Assembly (NCBI RefSeq): GCF_001050135.1
Contig: NZ_CP012040.1
Span: 620,001 to 684,000, forward strand
DNA: 64,000 nucleotides
Direction: 5' to 3'
From: Cyclobacterium amurskyense
GTDB lineage: Bacteria > Bacteroidota > Bacteroidia > Cytophagales > Cyclobacteriaceae
Part shown: positions 9,949 through 18,879 of the stretch, in pieces
How positions within the stretch are numbered: position 1 is the first letter of the stretch
Layout: every line of letters starts with the position of its first letter
The notes under the pieces: model-generated
Database searches by the model: none
Told to the model about the DNA's origin: nothing
The model's input: only the letters and a program-made list of their open reading frames with translations
Program-made: the position numbers and the translations under genes

Positions 9949-11499
9949 TTATTTCAATGTCTTTTCATCTGAATGTACAAATTCAGGGTCATCTTCTGTG
10001 TAATTCACATGAATTATAGGACTGGCCTTGTGTAGCAATGCCTTACTAGAAGTATCAAGGTGTCTAATATAGACCGTTTTTCCTAGTTTATTGTACCTCT
10101 CGGTCACTTTATGCACAGCTTCCAATCCAGAATGATCAACTATTCTACTTTCTTCAAAGTCAATGATGATTTCATCGGGATCATTTAATGGATCAAATTT
10201 CTCACCAAAAGCAGTTACTGATGCAAAAAACAGAGGACCGAAAATATCATAATGTTTGACACCTTTTTCGTCAATCCTCTTTCTAGCACGAATCATTTTA
10301 GAATTTTTCCAGGCAAATACCAATGCTGCGATGATCACTCCGATCAATACGGCAAGGGCAAGATTATGTAAAAACACAGTAACCAGTGTAACAAGGATCA
10401 TTACCAAAACATCTGATTTGGGTACTTTTCTAAAAACCCTTAATGAAGCCCACTCAAACGTTCCTATGGCTACCATAAACATCAAGCCAACCAAGGCTGC
10501 CATTGGCACCATTTCAATATAAGAAGAGAAAAACAATATAAAGGTCAGTAAACCTAGTGCAGCTACTATCCCCGAAAGTCTATTTCGCCCACCTGCGTTT
10601 ACATTGATAAGTGATTGTCCAATCATGGCACATCCACCCATTCCACCAAAGAAACCAGTAGTAACGTTTGCTACACCCTGAGCAATACATTCTTTATTGC
10701 CACTTCCCCTGGTTTCGGTGATCTCATCCACAAGGGTTAATGTCAATAAACTTTCTATCAAACCTACTCCTGCCATTATCGCTGAATAGGGTAAAATAAT
10801 CCAAAAAGTCTCCATTGAAAGGGATACTAGTGGAATATGAAATTTTGGCAAACCACCTGAGATGGAGGCCATATCTCCAACCGTCCGTGTATCGAGCCCT
10901 CCAAAAATAACAATTAGGGTTACCGTCAATATAGCAGCCAAGGCCGAAGGTACTACTTTTGTCAACTTGGGAAGGTATTTGATAATGACCATGGTCACAA
11001 GCACCAAGCCTAACATTAGGTACAATGGTGTACCAGTCATCCATTCTTCAACACCTTGTGAATTGACAGTTTTAAATTGTGAAAATTGCGCTGTGAAAAT
11101 GATGATCGCCAATCCGTTAACAAAGCCAAACATTACAGGGTGAGGAACCAATCTGATAAGCTTACCCAGTTTCAACACGCCTACAAGGATCTGAATTAAA
11201 CCCATTAATACTACTGCAGCAAAAAGATATTCCACTCCTTTGTCTACAACCAAAGCTACCACGACTACTGCAATGGCTCCTGTAGCTCCAGATATCATTC
11301 CAGGTCTACCTCCTAATATAGAGGTGATCAAACCAATAATAAAAGCGGTATACAAGCCAACTAAAGGACTCACCCCAGCAATTAAGGAAAAGGCTACCGC
11401 CTCTGGAACCAAAGCCAGGGCAACAGTTAAACCAGAAAGAACCTCATCTTTTAAATTGGCTTCTTTGGGTTTGAATAAGTTGTAAAAGGCCTGTGTCAT
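9949..11499 (-). CDS. SulP-family inorganic anion transporter with STAS domain
   Basis: The 516-residue protein opens with LKDEVLSGLTVALALVPEAV, the SulP N-terminal signature. It has 10-14 hydrophobic helices to about residue 390 and then a cytoplasmic STAS domain (about 425-510; IDFEESRIVDHSGLEAV contains the typical D-x-S region). SulP proteins move sulfate, bicarbonate or other anions, often with Na+ or H+; the shortened form here resembles bicarbonate transporters, but the substrate is inference. It is transcribed alone, with its own promoter and terminator. Confidence 0.93.
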   Translation of the reverse strand: MTQAFYNLFKPKEANLKDEVLSGLTVALALVPEAVAFSLIAGVSPLVGLYTAFIIGLITSILGGRPGMISGATGAIAVVVVALVVDKGVEYLFAAVVLMGLIQILVGVLKLGKLIRLVPHPVMFGFVNGLAIIIFTAQFSQFKTVNSQGVEEWMTGTPLYLMLGLVLVTMVIIKYLPKLTKVVPSALAAILTVTLIVIFGGLDTRTVGDMASISGGLPKFHIPLVSLSMETFWIILPYSAIMAGVGLIESLLTLTLVDEITETRGSGNKECIAQGVANVTTGFFGGMGGCAMIGQSLINVNAGGRNRLSGIVAALGLLTFILFFSSYIEMVPMAALVGLMFMVAIGTFEWASLRVFRKVPKSDVLVMILVTLVTVFLHNLALAVLIGVIIAALVFAWKNSKMIRARKRIDEKGVKHYDIFGPLFFASVTAFGEKFDPLNDPDEIIIDFEESRIVDHSGLEAVHKVTERYNKLGKTVYIRHLDTSSKALLHKASPIIHVNYTEDDPEFVHSDEKTLK

Positions 11500-11589
11500 G
11501 GGTCTGAATTATAGGTGAAATTTTAAATGAATGATTAATGAATTTAAAAAATTGGGCATTTGGGCAATTTCCACTTAGGAAATAAGGCG

Positions 11590-11597
11590 CAAAGATA
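11590..11597 (-). promoter_or_regulatory. Candidate -7 element for the SulP gene
   Basis: Read on the minus strand the sequence is TATCTTTG, an exact TAnnTTTG match to the Bacteroidota sigma factor consensus. It lies about 90 bases upstream of the SulP start codon. The -33 side is AT-rich and does not give a clear TTTG. Confidence 0.5.
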
Positions 11598-11676
11598 CCA
11601 AAAATATATTTAATTAAAATAATATTTGGTTTTTTAGGAAAGGAATAAACTGAAAGCAAGCCCGATAGCGGTTCCT

Positions 11677-12561
11677 TTAATGTTCTGTCACATAAGCATA
11701 AATCAACTGGCTAACCCTTGCAATGCAGGCTTTCCCTGCCTCTTCATCCTGGAGATTTTTACTCAAAACAACCAAAACATAACGAGAACCATCTTCCAAA
11801 TCCACAATTGCAGCATCATGCTGTACTCCGGTTATGGATCCAGTTTTATGCGCCACCTTTGCCGTTTTGGGCAGGTATTTAGGAATCAAACCATTGAAAT
11901 GCTGGTCGGAAAGAATCTCCATCATGTTCTTTGCCCCAATGACTTTATTTTCCGCTATGGCCTCCATGACCAACATCATGTCCAGTGCAGTTGTAGTGTT
12001 GCTTAATCCTGCATCATAAGCTTTCAAATCCTCCACTCCACGGAGAACTTGTATGTCATTTGCTCCCAAATCCCGCATGGTTTGGTTTACATTTTCCGCA
12101 GCTACCATTTCAATCAATAGGTTTGTGGCCAGATTGCTACTGTTGACTATCATTTCATACATCAACTCATAGATACTGCCTTTTTCACCAATTCTACTGT
12201 ACAAAGCTTCTTGGCTGTCTACACTCAGATCCATGCTAAAAGTACTGCCATCCAAAATGCTCTTAAACTCATTTCGAATCACTATGGAATCCTGTAATGA
12301 GAAATTACCAGCCTTCTCCTGCTTAAAAAGTTCGATCATCACAGGAGTTTTCATGGTACTGGCCGCATGAAACACCTCTTTTTCATTTATAAACAATTCC
12401 TTGTCAGCATCATCCAATAACCTAAAGGCAAGACCAAAGTCTCCTTCTACTGAATCCATTAGGTTGCGAATTTCATTCTCAAGCTGTTTAAGTTGATTGT
12501 CCTCCTTGGCGGGAGTACAAGAAAGTAGCAGAAGTAAGAATAATATAAGTTGTCCTTTCAT
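11677..12561 (-). CDS. Class A beta-lactamase-like serine hydrolase (lipoprotein)
   Basis: This 294-residue lipoprotein (lipobox LLLSC) has the class A active-site set. The SxxK is Ser68-Thr-Met-Lys71, the SDN-loop equivalent is Ser-Ser-Asn at 141-143, the KTG triad is Lys239-Thr-Gly, and the omega-loop glutamate is probably Glu177 in RGVEDLKAYDAGLSN. It should be a periplasmic, membrane-tethered enzyme. A beta-lactamase is the first reading; related class A-fold hydrolases without strong antibiotic activity exist. SSN replacing SDN is tolerated in some branches. The start is 12 bases after the DASS transporter stop, so they probably share a transcript. Confidence 0.85.
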   Translation of the reverse strand: MKGQLILFLLLLLSCTPAKEDNQLKQLENEIRNLMDSVEGDFGLAFRLLDDADKELFINEKEVFHAASTMKTPVMIELFKQEKAGNFSLQDSIVIRNEFKSILDGSTFSMDLSVDSQEALYSRIGEKGSIYELMYEMIVNSSNLATNLLIEMVAAENVNQTMRDLGANDIQVLRGVEDLKAYDAGLSNTTTALDMMLVMEAIAENKVIGAKNMMEILSDQHFNGLIPKYLPKTAKVAHKTGSITGVQHDAAIVDLEDGSRYVLVVLSKNLQDEEAGKACIARVSQLIYAYVTEH

Positions 12562-12573
12562 GTGATCTTTGGA

Positions 12574-13992
12574 TTAAAGTAATACAAGTACCCAGACCAT
12601 AACGGCCAAAAAAGCCAATATCGGTCCCAACACGATAAAGAAAATGCCCCCGGTCCGAAAATCTTTTTGTTGCACCATGCCTGTTGCAAAAGCAATGGCA
12701 TTGGCAGGAGTAGAAACAGGAAGCAATAAGGAACATGAGCAACTGATCGCAACCATCACTGGTCCTGCAATTCCATAAATCCCCGGTAGGGCAAGACTGA
12801 GGGGGACCAATATGGAAGCTGCTGCCGTATTGCTCATTACATTGGAAAGTAGTACGGCTATAAGGCAGAAGATAATCGCAATAAATACTTTAGGCAATGG
12901 CAAGGCATTGATTTTCCCCATTACAATTTCCGCTAAGCCCACCTCCACAAGGGCTATACCTAAAGCCAAGCCTCCTGCCACCAACATAAGCGTGTCCCAG
13001 GGAAGACTTCGCACATGCTCGGAGTGGATCACTTGCGTCATGGTAAGCAACACTATAGGTATGGCAGAAGTAGCAGCCACAGGGATCCCATGCAAGGATT
13101 CAGTCAACCACATCATCACGGTAATGAACAAGGTAAAAATGACAGCATTTTTTTCAAAACGGCCCACATTCCCCTTTCCCTTTGGTAAAAGAGACAAGTC
13201 CAACTTTACATCAGAGAAATCCCGGGTTTTGCAAAGAAATTTCCAAAACAACCAAACCAACAGCAAGCCTGTGGGAAAGCCAACCACCATCCAGTCTATA
13301 AAGGTAATGCTTATCCCCTTCTCCTGAAGGGCTCCTACGGCAATCGCATTGGGAGTGCTACCAATGATGGTACCTATTCCTCCTACAGATGCGGCAGCAG
13401 GGATGGCTATCAGCAAAGATTTACCATAGGGAGAGTCTTTTCCGATTAAACGTACCAACGGAATAATGGAAGAAATCATCATGGCCGTGGTAGCAGTATT
13501 GGACATGACCATGCTTGCAACAGCGGTCGTCATCATCATTCCCAGCAACAAGCCCTCAGGTTTGTGCCCAAATTTTTTGACTGTAAATTGAAACAACTGT
13601 TGATCCAACTCAACCAAGCTCATGGCTTTGGCCAGGAAAAAGCCGCCCAGTAGTAGCCAGATTACATTACTGGTCCAAGTACTCACATAGAGCTCCGGCG
13701 GCATGGTTTTATCAAAAAAGAAATCCGTACTAAAACCCAGCAAGAGGGTAGCAATGATAAAAATCCCTACAGCAAAAGGGGGCAAGGCTTCAGATATCCA
13801 TAAACCAATAGCCAATATGCTGATAAAAAACACAAAATTAACAGGAGGGTCATAACCTATTTTACTAAAAAAATAGGTCACCAATAAAGCAATCAGAAAA
13901 TTCCCAATAAAAGAAGAAGTACTGAAAATCCAGTTTAATTTGAGTTTCCTATAGAGAATACGCGCTCCACTTCTGGAATCTGCATCGAACAT
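12574..13992 (-). CDS. DASS/SLC13-family sodium-coupled anion transporter
   Basis: The 472-residue polytopic protein has the two inverted-repeat substrate motifs of the divalent anion:sodium symporter family: MSNTATTAMM with GIGTIIGSTPNAIA in the first half, and MSNTAAASILVPLSL with PVSTPANAIAFATGM in the second. These Ser-Asn-Thr motifs bind the carboxylate or sulfate and Na+. Substrates are typically succinate, citrate, malate or sulfate; which one is not readable. It lies first in a two-gene unit with the beta-lactamase-like gene. Confidence 0.92.
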   Translation of the reverse strand: MFDADSRSGARILYRKLKLNWIFSTSSFIGNFLIALLVTYFFSKIGYDPPVNFVFFISILAIGLWISEALPPFAVGIFIIATLLLGFSTDFFFDKTMPPELYVSTWTSNVIWLLLGGFFLAKAMSLVELDQQLFQFTVKKFGHKPEGLLLGMMMTTAVASMVMSNTATTAMMISSIIPLVRLIGKDSPYGKSLLIAIPAAASVGGIGTIIGSTPNAIAVGALQEKGISITFIDWMVVGFPTGLLLVWLFWKFLCKTRDFSDVKLDLSLLPKGKGNVGRFEKNAVIFTLFITVMMWLTESLHGIPVAATSAIPIVLLTMTQVIHSEHVRSLPWDTLMLVAGGLALGIALVEVGLAEIVMGKINALPLPKVFIAIIFCLIAVLLSNVMSNTAAASILVPLSLALPGIYGIAGPVMVAISCSCSLLLPVSTPANAIAFATGMVQQKDFRTGGIFFIVLGPILAFLAVMVWVLVLL

Positions 13993-14480
13993 GCACCATT
14001 GACTTTAAAGGTAAAAATTAGAATACTATCACTTAGTCAAGTGACTCTGGTTGGACTAGGGATTTATAACAGCCAACCATGAAGCAATTTAACTCTTTTT
14101 TGAAAGATTTAGTCCTTAAATTCTGCAATCATTATAAAGATCTTGTAATAAAGCAATGGTATATTTTTGTCAGAAAAGAGTAAAACAATGGAAGGTAAGA
14201 AGCCACCCTTGGCACATTTATTGAATTAGATACCTTTAACAGCCATTACAGTTCCTTACACTCGTGGCTGAGAGAGTAAATTAATAAATGGTCAGTTCTT
14301 GATACAATAGTTAAAACATTAAAAGGGAAGTTAAAATATTTCCCCTGAGTAAATCCAATAAAAGTTATTTCTTCGTAATTGCTTATGAGATCAAAATTAA
14401 AGCTGAAATAAAAAAATTAACAGTTTTTTATCCGTTTTAAGCAATATTTGAGAAAGTAATTTTTTAATCTTATTTAGTTT
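13993..14480. other. Long gap upstream of ssrA, no confident gene
   Basis: These 488 bases lie between the DASS start codon and an orphan terminator. A 34-codon frame at 14079-14183 has no recognisable features. The left end must carry the DASS promoter. The right end may belong to a small RNA ending at the terminator (see findings). Confidence 0.4.
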
Positions 14481-14515
14481 AAGGGCCATGGTTACGACTC
14501 CATGGCCTTTTTTTT
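14481..14515 (+). terminator. Strong orphan rho-independent terminator
   Basis: A perfect GGCCATGG/CCATGGCC stem with an 8-base loop, extended by a flanking A/T pair, is followed by eight T on the plus strand. No coding sequence on the plus strand ends before it within the preceding kilobase, so it may terminate an unannotated small RNA. Confidence 0.75.
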
Positions 14516-14661
14516 GAAATAAACTTTTAAAATTGGAAGTCTATTTTGTTTTAGAACTACCTACAATTTTCAATAACCAAAGTAAAAACCTAAGAAGGCC
14601 TATTATGGACAGGTCTATATTTTCCACTAAAAATATTTAGGTTTTGGAACCAAATTTGTGT

Positions 14662-14669
14662 TAGCTTTG
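14662..14669 (+). promoter_or_regulatory. -7 promoter element of ssrA
   Basis: TAGCTTTG matches the Bacteroidota -7 consensus TAnnTTTG exactly, 17 bases before the mature tmRNA 5' end. A TTTTG run at 14642-14646 could act as the -33 element, with shorter than usual spacing. Confidence 0.6.
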
Positions 14670-14685
14670 TCAACTTAATTCACAT

Positions 14686-15089
14686 GGGGCTGACCGGTTT
14701 TGACAGTAGGAGTAAAGATTGGGCTCGCATGCAGGCTGGAGTATGTACTGCCTTGAACGATTCATACAAACCATAATTGGCGAATCTAATTACGCCATGG
14801 CTGCCTAATCTTACCCTTCGGGGACTAGATAATGCTTAAAGGGTTGAGCTTCGATAGATGCTCCCCGGCCACATCCCGCAACCCTGTGTCTTTTCGGGGT
14901 TGATACTGGGGTGTCGATAAGGAAGGACTAGTGCTTGTGATGCTGCTAATCAGGTGCGAAATTAAGCAGATAAGCCGAAAGTAGGTGTGTCAACCAGCGG
15001 TTTTCGGTCGACAATTCAATAGTTGACTAAGCATGTAGACGGTACGGTGTTTCCCTATCTGGACGCGGGTTCGACTCCCGCCAGCTCCA
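14686..15089 (+). ncRNA. ssrA: tmRNA (transfer-messenger RNA)
   Basis: The 5' end GGGGCTGACCGGTTTTGACA and the 3' end GCGGGTTCGACTCCCGCCAG plus CTCCA form the tRNA-like domain: a 7-bp acceptor stem GGGGCTG/CAGCTCC and a perfect T-arm. The discriminator base is A at 15089; the next bases are CAA, so CCA would need post-transcriptional repair. The tag reading frame runs from the resume codon GGC at 14779 to TAA at 14806-14808 and encodes GESNYAMAA, to which the tRNA part adds Ala first. tmRNA rescues stalled ribosomes and tags products for proteolysis. The gene's 3' end is the integration site of the island that follows. Confidence 0.97.
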
Positions 15090-15140
15090 CAAAAGAAGCC
15101 CTGATTACTTTAAAAAGTAGTCAAGGCTTTTATTTTTTTA
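15036..15140 (+). repeat. attL-like direct repeat (ssrA 3' end plus terminator)
   Basis: This 105-bp stretch covers the last 54 bases of tmRNA and its terminator. It recurs at 19574-19678 with about five mismatches. This left copy keeps the paired T-arm, so the functional ssrA is restored here. The duplication is the expected footprint of a tyrosine-recombinase island using ssrA as attB. Confidence 0.88.
15096..15140 (+). terminator. Rho-independent terminator of ssrA
   Basis: A 16-bp stem (AAGCCCTGATTACTTT with its near-inverse) with a two-base loop is followed by T-rich sequence, directly after the tmRNA 3' end. Confidence 0.85.
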
Positions 15141-15149
15141 GGTAAGGGG

Positions 15150-15293
15150 CGGATTGCTCAAAGGCATAAAGCAGCTTCCAGACATTTGAATAATTTAAAA
15201 GAAATAGACGTTTTGAAGTCACTTTCAAAGGGAAAAGAGGTTATTTACGTAAATGAAAAACTGTATAATTTACTGAAAAATGGCAAAAAATAA
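15150..15293 (+). pseudogene. Fic-family protein C-terminal fragment
   Basis: A 47-codon frame without a start codon reads RIAQRHKAASRHLNNLKEID, then VLKSLSKGKEVIYVNEKLYN and LLKNGKK before a TAA. This resembles the winged-helix tail found at the C-terminus of many Fic-family AMP-transferases (K-x-A-S-R-x-L-x-x-L-x-E-I-x-V-L, then Y-V-N-x-x-L). It begins immediately inside the left attachment repeat, so the rest of the gene was lost during integration or recombination. The family assignment rests on the short tail only. Confidence 0.55.
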
Positions 15294-15382
15294 CGTGGGA
15301 CATTTTGGGACACGTTCTGAAAACGTGAGACAATTTATACCTTTTTAGGACACGTTATAAAAACGTGGGACATTTTGGGACA
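15292..15382. promoter_or_regulatory. Paired GTGGGACA repeats and hairpins upstream of the TOTE operon
   Basis: AACGTGGGACATTTTGGGAC occurs at about 15292 and again at about 15362. Two hairpins with identical arms, CACGTT-N5-AACGTG, lie at 15311-15327 and 15351-15367, exactly 40 bp apart. The block ends 15 bases before the ATG at 15397. This looks like a regulatory region for the two-gene operon, or the remnant of a small repeat element. Confidence 0.45.
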
Positions 15383-15396
15383 TAAAATAATCAACT

Positions 15397-15714
15397 ATGG
15401 ATACAGACGATTTATCAATACCGACTTATAAAGGAATCATTTCAGAAGCCGAAAAATTCAATCACGATTTGACTTTGCAATTTGGTGTCTTGGCGTCCAG
15501 TTGTAAAGATGATGACGACTATTTGAATCAAGCGGAAGCCTTAATAAAAGATTGGCTTCAAATGAATGATTTTGAAGATATTATTGATGGTATTTTCTTT
15601 GGGCAAAAAGTAAATGAAAATGCGTTCAGAAAAACTTTAAACATAACCCTATCCAATATTGCTGAAATCAGAAAAACACCAATGGAACAACGGGAATTTG
15701 AAGATTGGGGATAG
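15397..15714 (+). CDS. Small acidic protein upstream of the TOTE primase-helicase
   Basis: A 105-residue, acidic, probably all-helical soluble protein (MDTDDLSIPTYKGIISEAEK...). I do not recognise the family. It lacks signal, membrane segment and metal-binding motifs. Its end overlaps the longest possible start of the next gene (15705) and the alternative start at 15729 lies 15 bases past its stop, so the two are almost certainly co-transcribed. It may be an accessory or regulatory subunit of the primase-helicase. The GTGGGACA/CACGTT block lies directly upstream. Confidence 0.75.
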   Translation: MDTDDLSIPTYKGIISEAEKFNHDLTLQFGVLASSCKDDDDYLNQAEALIKDWLQMNDFEDIIDGIFFGQKVNENAFRKTLNITLSNIAEIRKTPMEQREFEDWG

Positions 15715-18689
15715 GTATTATCAATAAAATGGTTTCCAATCACGAAAATATCAACCTTTTACGCTCCCTCTTCAAAGGGCGTGAAGACCTATTTTCCGTT
15801 CGTTGGGAGAAAGGAAACAAATCGGGCTATATGCCAGCCTATTTTTATGACCCATATCGTTTAAGGGTGCATAAAATGAATGGAGGAACATTTCAGAATT
15901 TTACCGAAAAGTCTTATCTGAAATTTACAGATGAACAAATCCAAAAGCATTTGGACGGTTTTCATCATATTGGAATTTACCCATTATTACAGGACAATAC
16001 CATTTGGTTTTTAGCAGCCGATTTTGATAAAACCAATTGGCAAGATGAAGCTGTTACTTTTCTTAATGCTTGTAAAGAAAAAGAAATCCCTGCCTACTTG
16101 GAGCATTCACGTTCGGGTAACGGTGGACACGTTTGGATATTTTTTGACAAACCATATCCAGCCATAAGAAGTCGCAAAATATTCATATCAATTTTGGAAC
16201 AATCGGGTGCATTTTCAATGTTCGACAAAAGTTCCAGTTTTGACAGATTGTTTCCCAATCAGGATTTTCTTTCAGGCAAAGGCTTTGGAAACTTGATTGC
16301 ATTGCCGCTTTTTAAGCCAACTTTTGAAAAAGGAAATAACTGCTTTATTGATCCAGAAACATTTGAACAATTTACAGACCAATGGGATTTCCTGAAAAAT
16401 ATTCAAAGGGTTTCCACAGATTTTTTAGACGAGCAATGCAAAACATTATCACCTGATGTTCCGAAAATAAAATCGCAGCCAATAAATGGAAAACTTAGCA
16501 TTTCTTTAAACAATACGATACGAATCAGCAGAAATGGATTAACGCCAACGCTTACTCATTTTCTGAAAGAAGAATTAAATTTTGCAAACTCTGAATTTTT
16601 CATCAAAAAAAAATCAGGAAGAAACACCTTTGAAACAGTCCGTTATTTTAAACTGATTGAGGAATCAGAAAGTGAAATCTTCATTCCTCGGGGATTTATC
16701 GGAAGACTACTGCGCTTTTGCAAGAAATCACAAATCGGATTTGGGTTTGTTGATGAAAGAAAGCTAAAACCAACTATTCCTTTTGTGTTTAATGTTGCCT
16801 TGCGAAATCATCAACTTGGAGTAATAGAAGCGGTTTCTAAAAAGGACTACGGAGTGATAGTTGCACCACCAGGTTCAGGAAAAACAGTAATTGGATTAAA
16901 AATAATTGGGGATAAAGGACAACCTGCACTCATCATTGTTCACCGAAAACAGTTGTTGGATCAATGGACAGAACGGATTGAAGCATTTTTGGGCATTCCC
17001 AAAAGAGATATTGGCGTTATCGGTCAAGGAAAATCTAAAATAGGCAAACAAATTACCGTGGCAACAATTCAAAGTTTGCCAAAACAAATAGAATCTGTTG
17101 AAAATCAATTTGGAACTATCATAGTGGACGAATGCCACCACGTTCCTGCCGAAACTTTCAGGAAAACAATTGAAAAACTACAAGCATATTATCTGTATGG
17201 ATTGACTGCTACCCCTTTCAGAAAGTACAATGATGGGAAAATGATTTTCACCCATTTGGGAGAAATTATTGCCAATATTCAACCCACTGAAATTGAAAAT
17301 TATAAACAGGCGAAAATCATCATCCGCAACACTGCATTAAATGTTCCATATAATTCTAAGACAGATAGTTTTGAAACATTGTCAAAAATTTTAGTTCACG
17401 ATACTGCTCGAAACAAACTGATATGGGAAGATGTAAAAACAGAACTGAATCAGGGTAAGAAAGCGGTTATCATCACCGAACGAAAAGAGCATATTGATAC
17501 GCTGTATTTATTTTTAAAACAATCGTATGAAGCTATTACGCTGAGCGGAGAAGATTCAGAAACGTCTAAGAAAGCCAAATGGAAAACATTACAAGAAGGG
17601 AACTTTCAGGTTTTAATTACAACAGGACAATATTTTGGCGAAGGAACAGATTTACAAAATATTAGCTGTTTGTTTTTGGTCTATCCGTTTTCTTTTGAAG
17701 GAAAACTAATCCAATATATCGGCAGGGTGCAACGCTCGGAAATAAATCCGACCATTTATGATTATCGAGATTATAAGATTGATTATCTCAATAAACTTTT
17801 CTTAAAGCGAAATACTTATTATCGAAAAATTGACAAGCAGGCAACCTTGTTTGATGAACCAAAGGACGAAATCACAACTTCAAAACACGTTTTAACTATA
17901 GAAAAGAAAATTAAAGTTCCAATTGAGGAATTGGAGTTTCATTATGGAAGTCTAGCCTTCAAATATGCAGTTGTTGAGATGAATACCGAACTTCAATTTC
18001 AGGTTGAAAACATTGAAATTAGACCAGAATTTGAGGTACTTAAACCCTATTTCATCAAAAGATTGAAGTCAAAAAATATTACCGTAGAATTGTTAGCCGA
18101 GTTTGAAAACGGAAAATTGGTTTCTCAATTAGCACTATCAACTGATATTGACCGCATCAATAAAGAAGTGGTTGAGGGAGTGAAATTTCAATTTTTGAAT
18201 AAAAGCTTGCTCAAACAATTCAGTACCAAAAATCAAAACATTTTGACTTCTGATGAATTACAAGAGCAGGATAAAATTTATTCAAACGCAGAAGAGGTAT
18301 TGACTGAAATTCTTAAAAATAAGCAATACAAACATTCTCAACACATTCAATATTTAGCAGAAAGACACGAGAGTTCAATAATGAAAATTCGTTTTGTCCT
18401 CAATCCATTTTCATTTGTATTTTTGCTTGCAGGAGACCAAAGTTATTTTATTGTTTTGGAAACCTTGGACACAGAAGAGGCAACTTACATTTGGCATGCC
18501 CCTAAAAATAAATCGTCATTAATTGAAGAAGTAAAACAAATTGACAGCCAATTAAGCACTATTAGAAAAAAAGGAAGACAGGCATTTTTGGAAAATAATC
18601 CTGAAAAATTTACTAGAATTATGCACGATTATTCAGATAACAAAAAAGGATTTATAATATGGAAATCAGCATTAGAAGAGATTGTTTAG
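15705..18689 (+). CDS. TOTE-type archaeo-eukaryotic primase fused to SF2 helicase
   Basis: Residues 15-230 match the primase domain of TOTE conflict systems: LFKGREDLFSVRW, IGIYPLL, the metal-binding LAADFDK (Asp106, Asp108) and SRSGNGGHVWIFF (135-147). Residues 370-700 are a superfamily 2 helicase with Walker A VAPPGSGKTV (near 386), DECH (near 474), TATP (near 500) and motif VI QYIGRVQRSE (near 670). Residues 730-994 match nothing I know and lack an obvious PLD or PD-(D/E)xK nuclease motif. A start at codon 9 (15729) avoids the overlap and is as likely. It lies in a small island at ssrA beside Fic and integrase fragments, which points to mobile conflict or defence DNA. The role is inference. 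Confidence 0.85.
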   Translation: MGIGIINKMVSNHENINLLRSLFKGREDLFSVRWEKGNKSGYMPAYFYDPYRLRVHKMNGGTFQNFTEKSYLKFTDEQIQKHLDGFHHIGIYPLLQDNTIWFLAADFDKTNWQDEAVTFLNACKEKEIPAYLEHSRSGNGGHVWIFFDKPYPAIRSRKIFISILEQSGAFSMFDKSSSFDRLFPNQDFLSGKGFGNLIALPLFKPTFEKGNNCFIDPETFEQFTDQWDFLKNIQRVSTDFLDEQCKTLSPDVPKIKSQPINGKLSISLNNTIRISRNGLTPTLTHFLKEELNFANSEFFIKKKSGRNTFETVRYFKLIEESESEIFIPRGFIGRLLRFCKKSQIGFGFVDERKLKPTIPFVFNVALRNHQLGVIEAVSKKDYGVIVAPPGSGKTVIGLKIIGDKGQPALIIVHRKQLLDQWTERIEAFLGIPKRDIGVIGQGKSKIGKQITVATIQSLPKQIESVENQFGTIIVDECHHVPAETFRKTIEKLQAYYLYGLTATPFRKYNDGKMIFTHLGEIIANIQPTEIENYKQAKIIIRNTALNVPYNSKTDSFETLSKILVHDTARNKLIWEDVKTELNQGKKAVIITERKEHIDTLYLFLKQSYEAITLSGEDSETSKKAKWKTLQEGNFQVLITTGQYFGEGTDLQNISCLFLVYPFSFEGKLIQYIGRVQRSEINPTIYDYRDYKIDYLNKLFLKRNTYYRKIDKQATLFDEPKDEITTSKHVLTIEKKIKVPIEELEFHYGSLAFKYAVVEMNTELQFQVENIEIRPEFEVLKPYFIKRLKSKNITVELLAEFENGKLVSQLALSTDIDRINKEVVEGVKFQFLNKSLLKQFSTKNQNILTSDELQEQDKIYSNAEEVLTEILKNKQYKHSQHIQYLAERHESSIMKIRFVLNPFSFVFLLAGDQSYFIVLETLDTEEATYIWHAPKNKSSLIEEVKQIDSQLSTIRKKGRQAFLENNPEKFTRIMHDYSDNKKGFIIWKSALEEIV

Positions 18690-18879
18690 GATAGGGAGTA
18701 TTTTACCATGGTTTAAATATCACATAATAGCACTCTTTTTGCACATTAGTTTCTTTTTTAAAAGTTATGGTTCCATTTTTTCATACCTTTTAAGAACAAA
18801 CATTGGCAGGTATTTTTGGATCTTTTAAAAGTTACAAGGGTGTTGGTTCGAACTTTTTCAATTCACCTGTTTAATTGAT
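18690..18879. other. AT-rich spacer after the TOTE gene
   Basis: No coding frame, terminator or repeat stands out between the helicase stop and the integrase remnant. Confidence 0.4.

Noticed and set aside
14079..14183. 34-codon frame upstream of ssrA
   Set aside because: No ribosome-binding or family evidence; kept only as part of the gap description.
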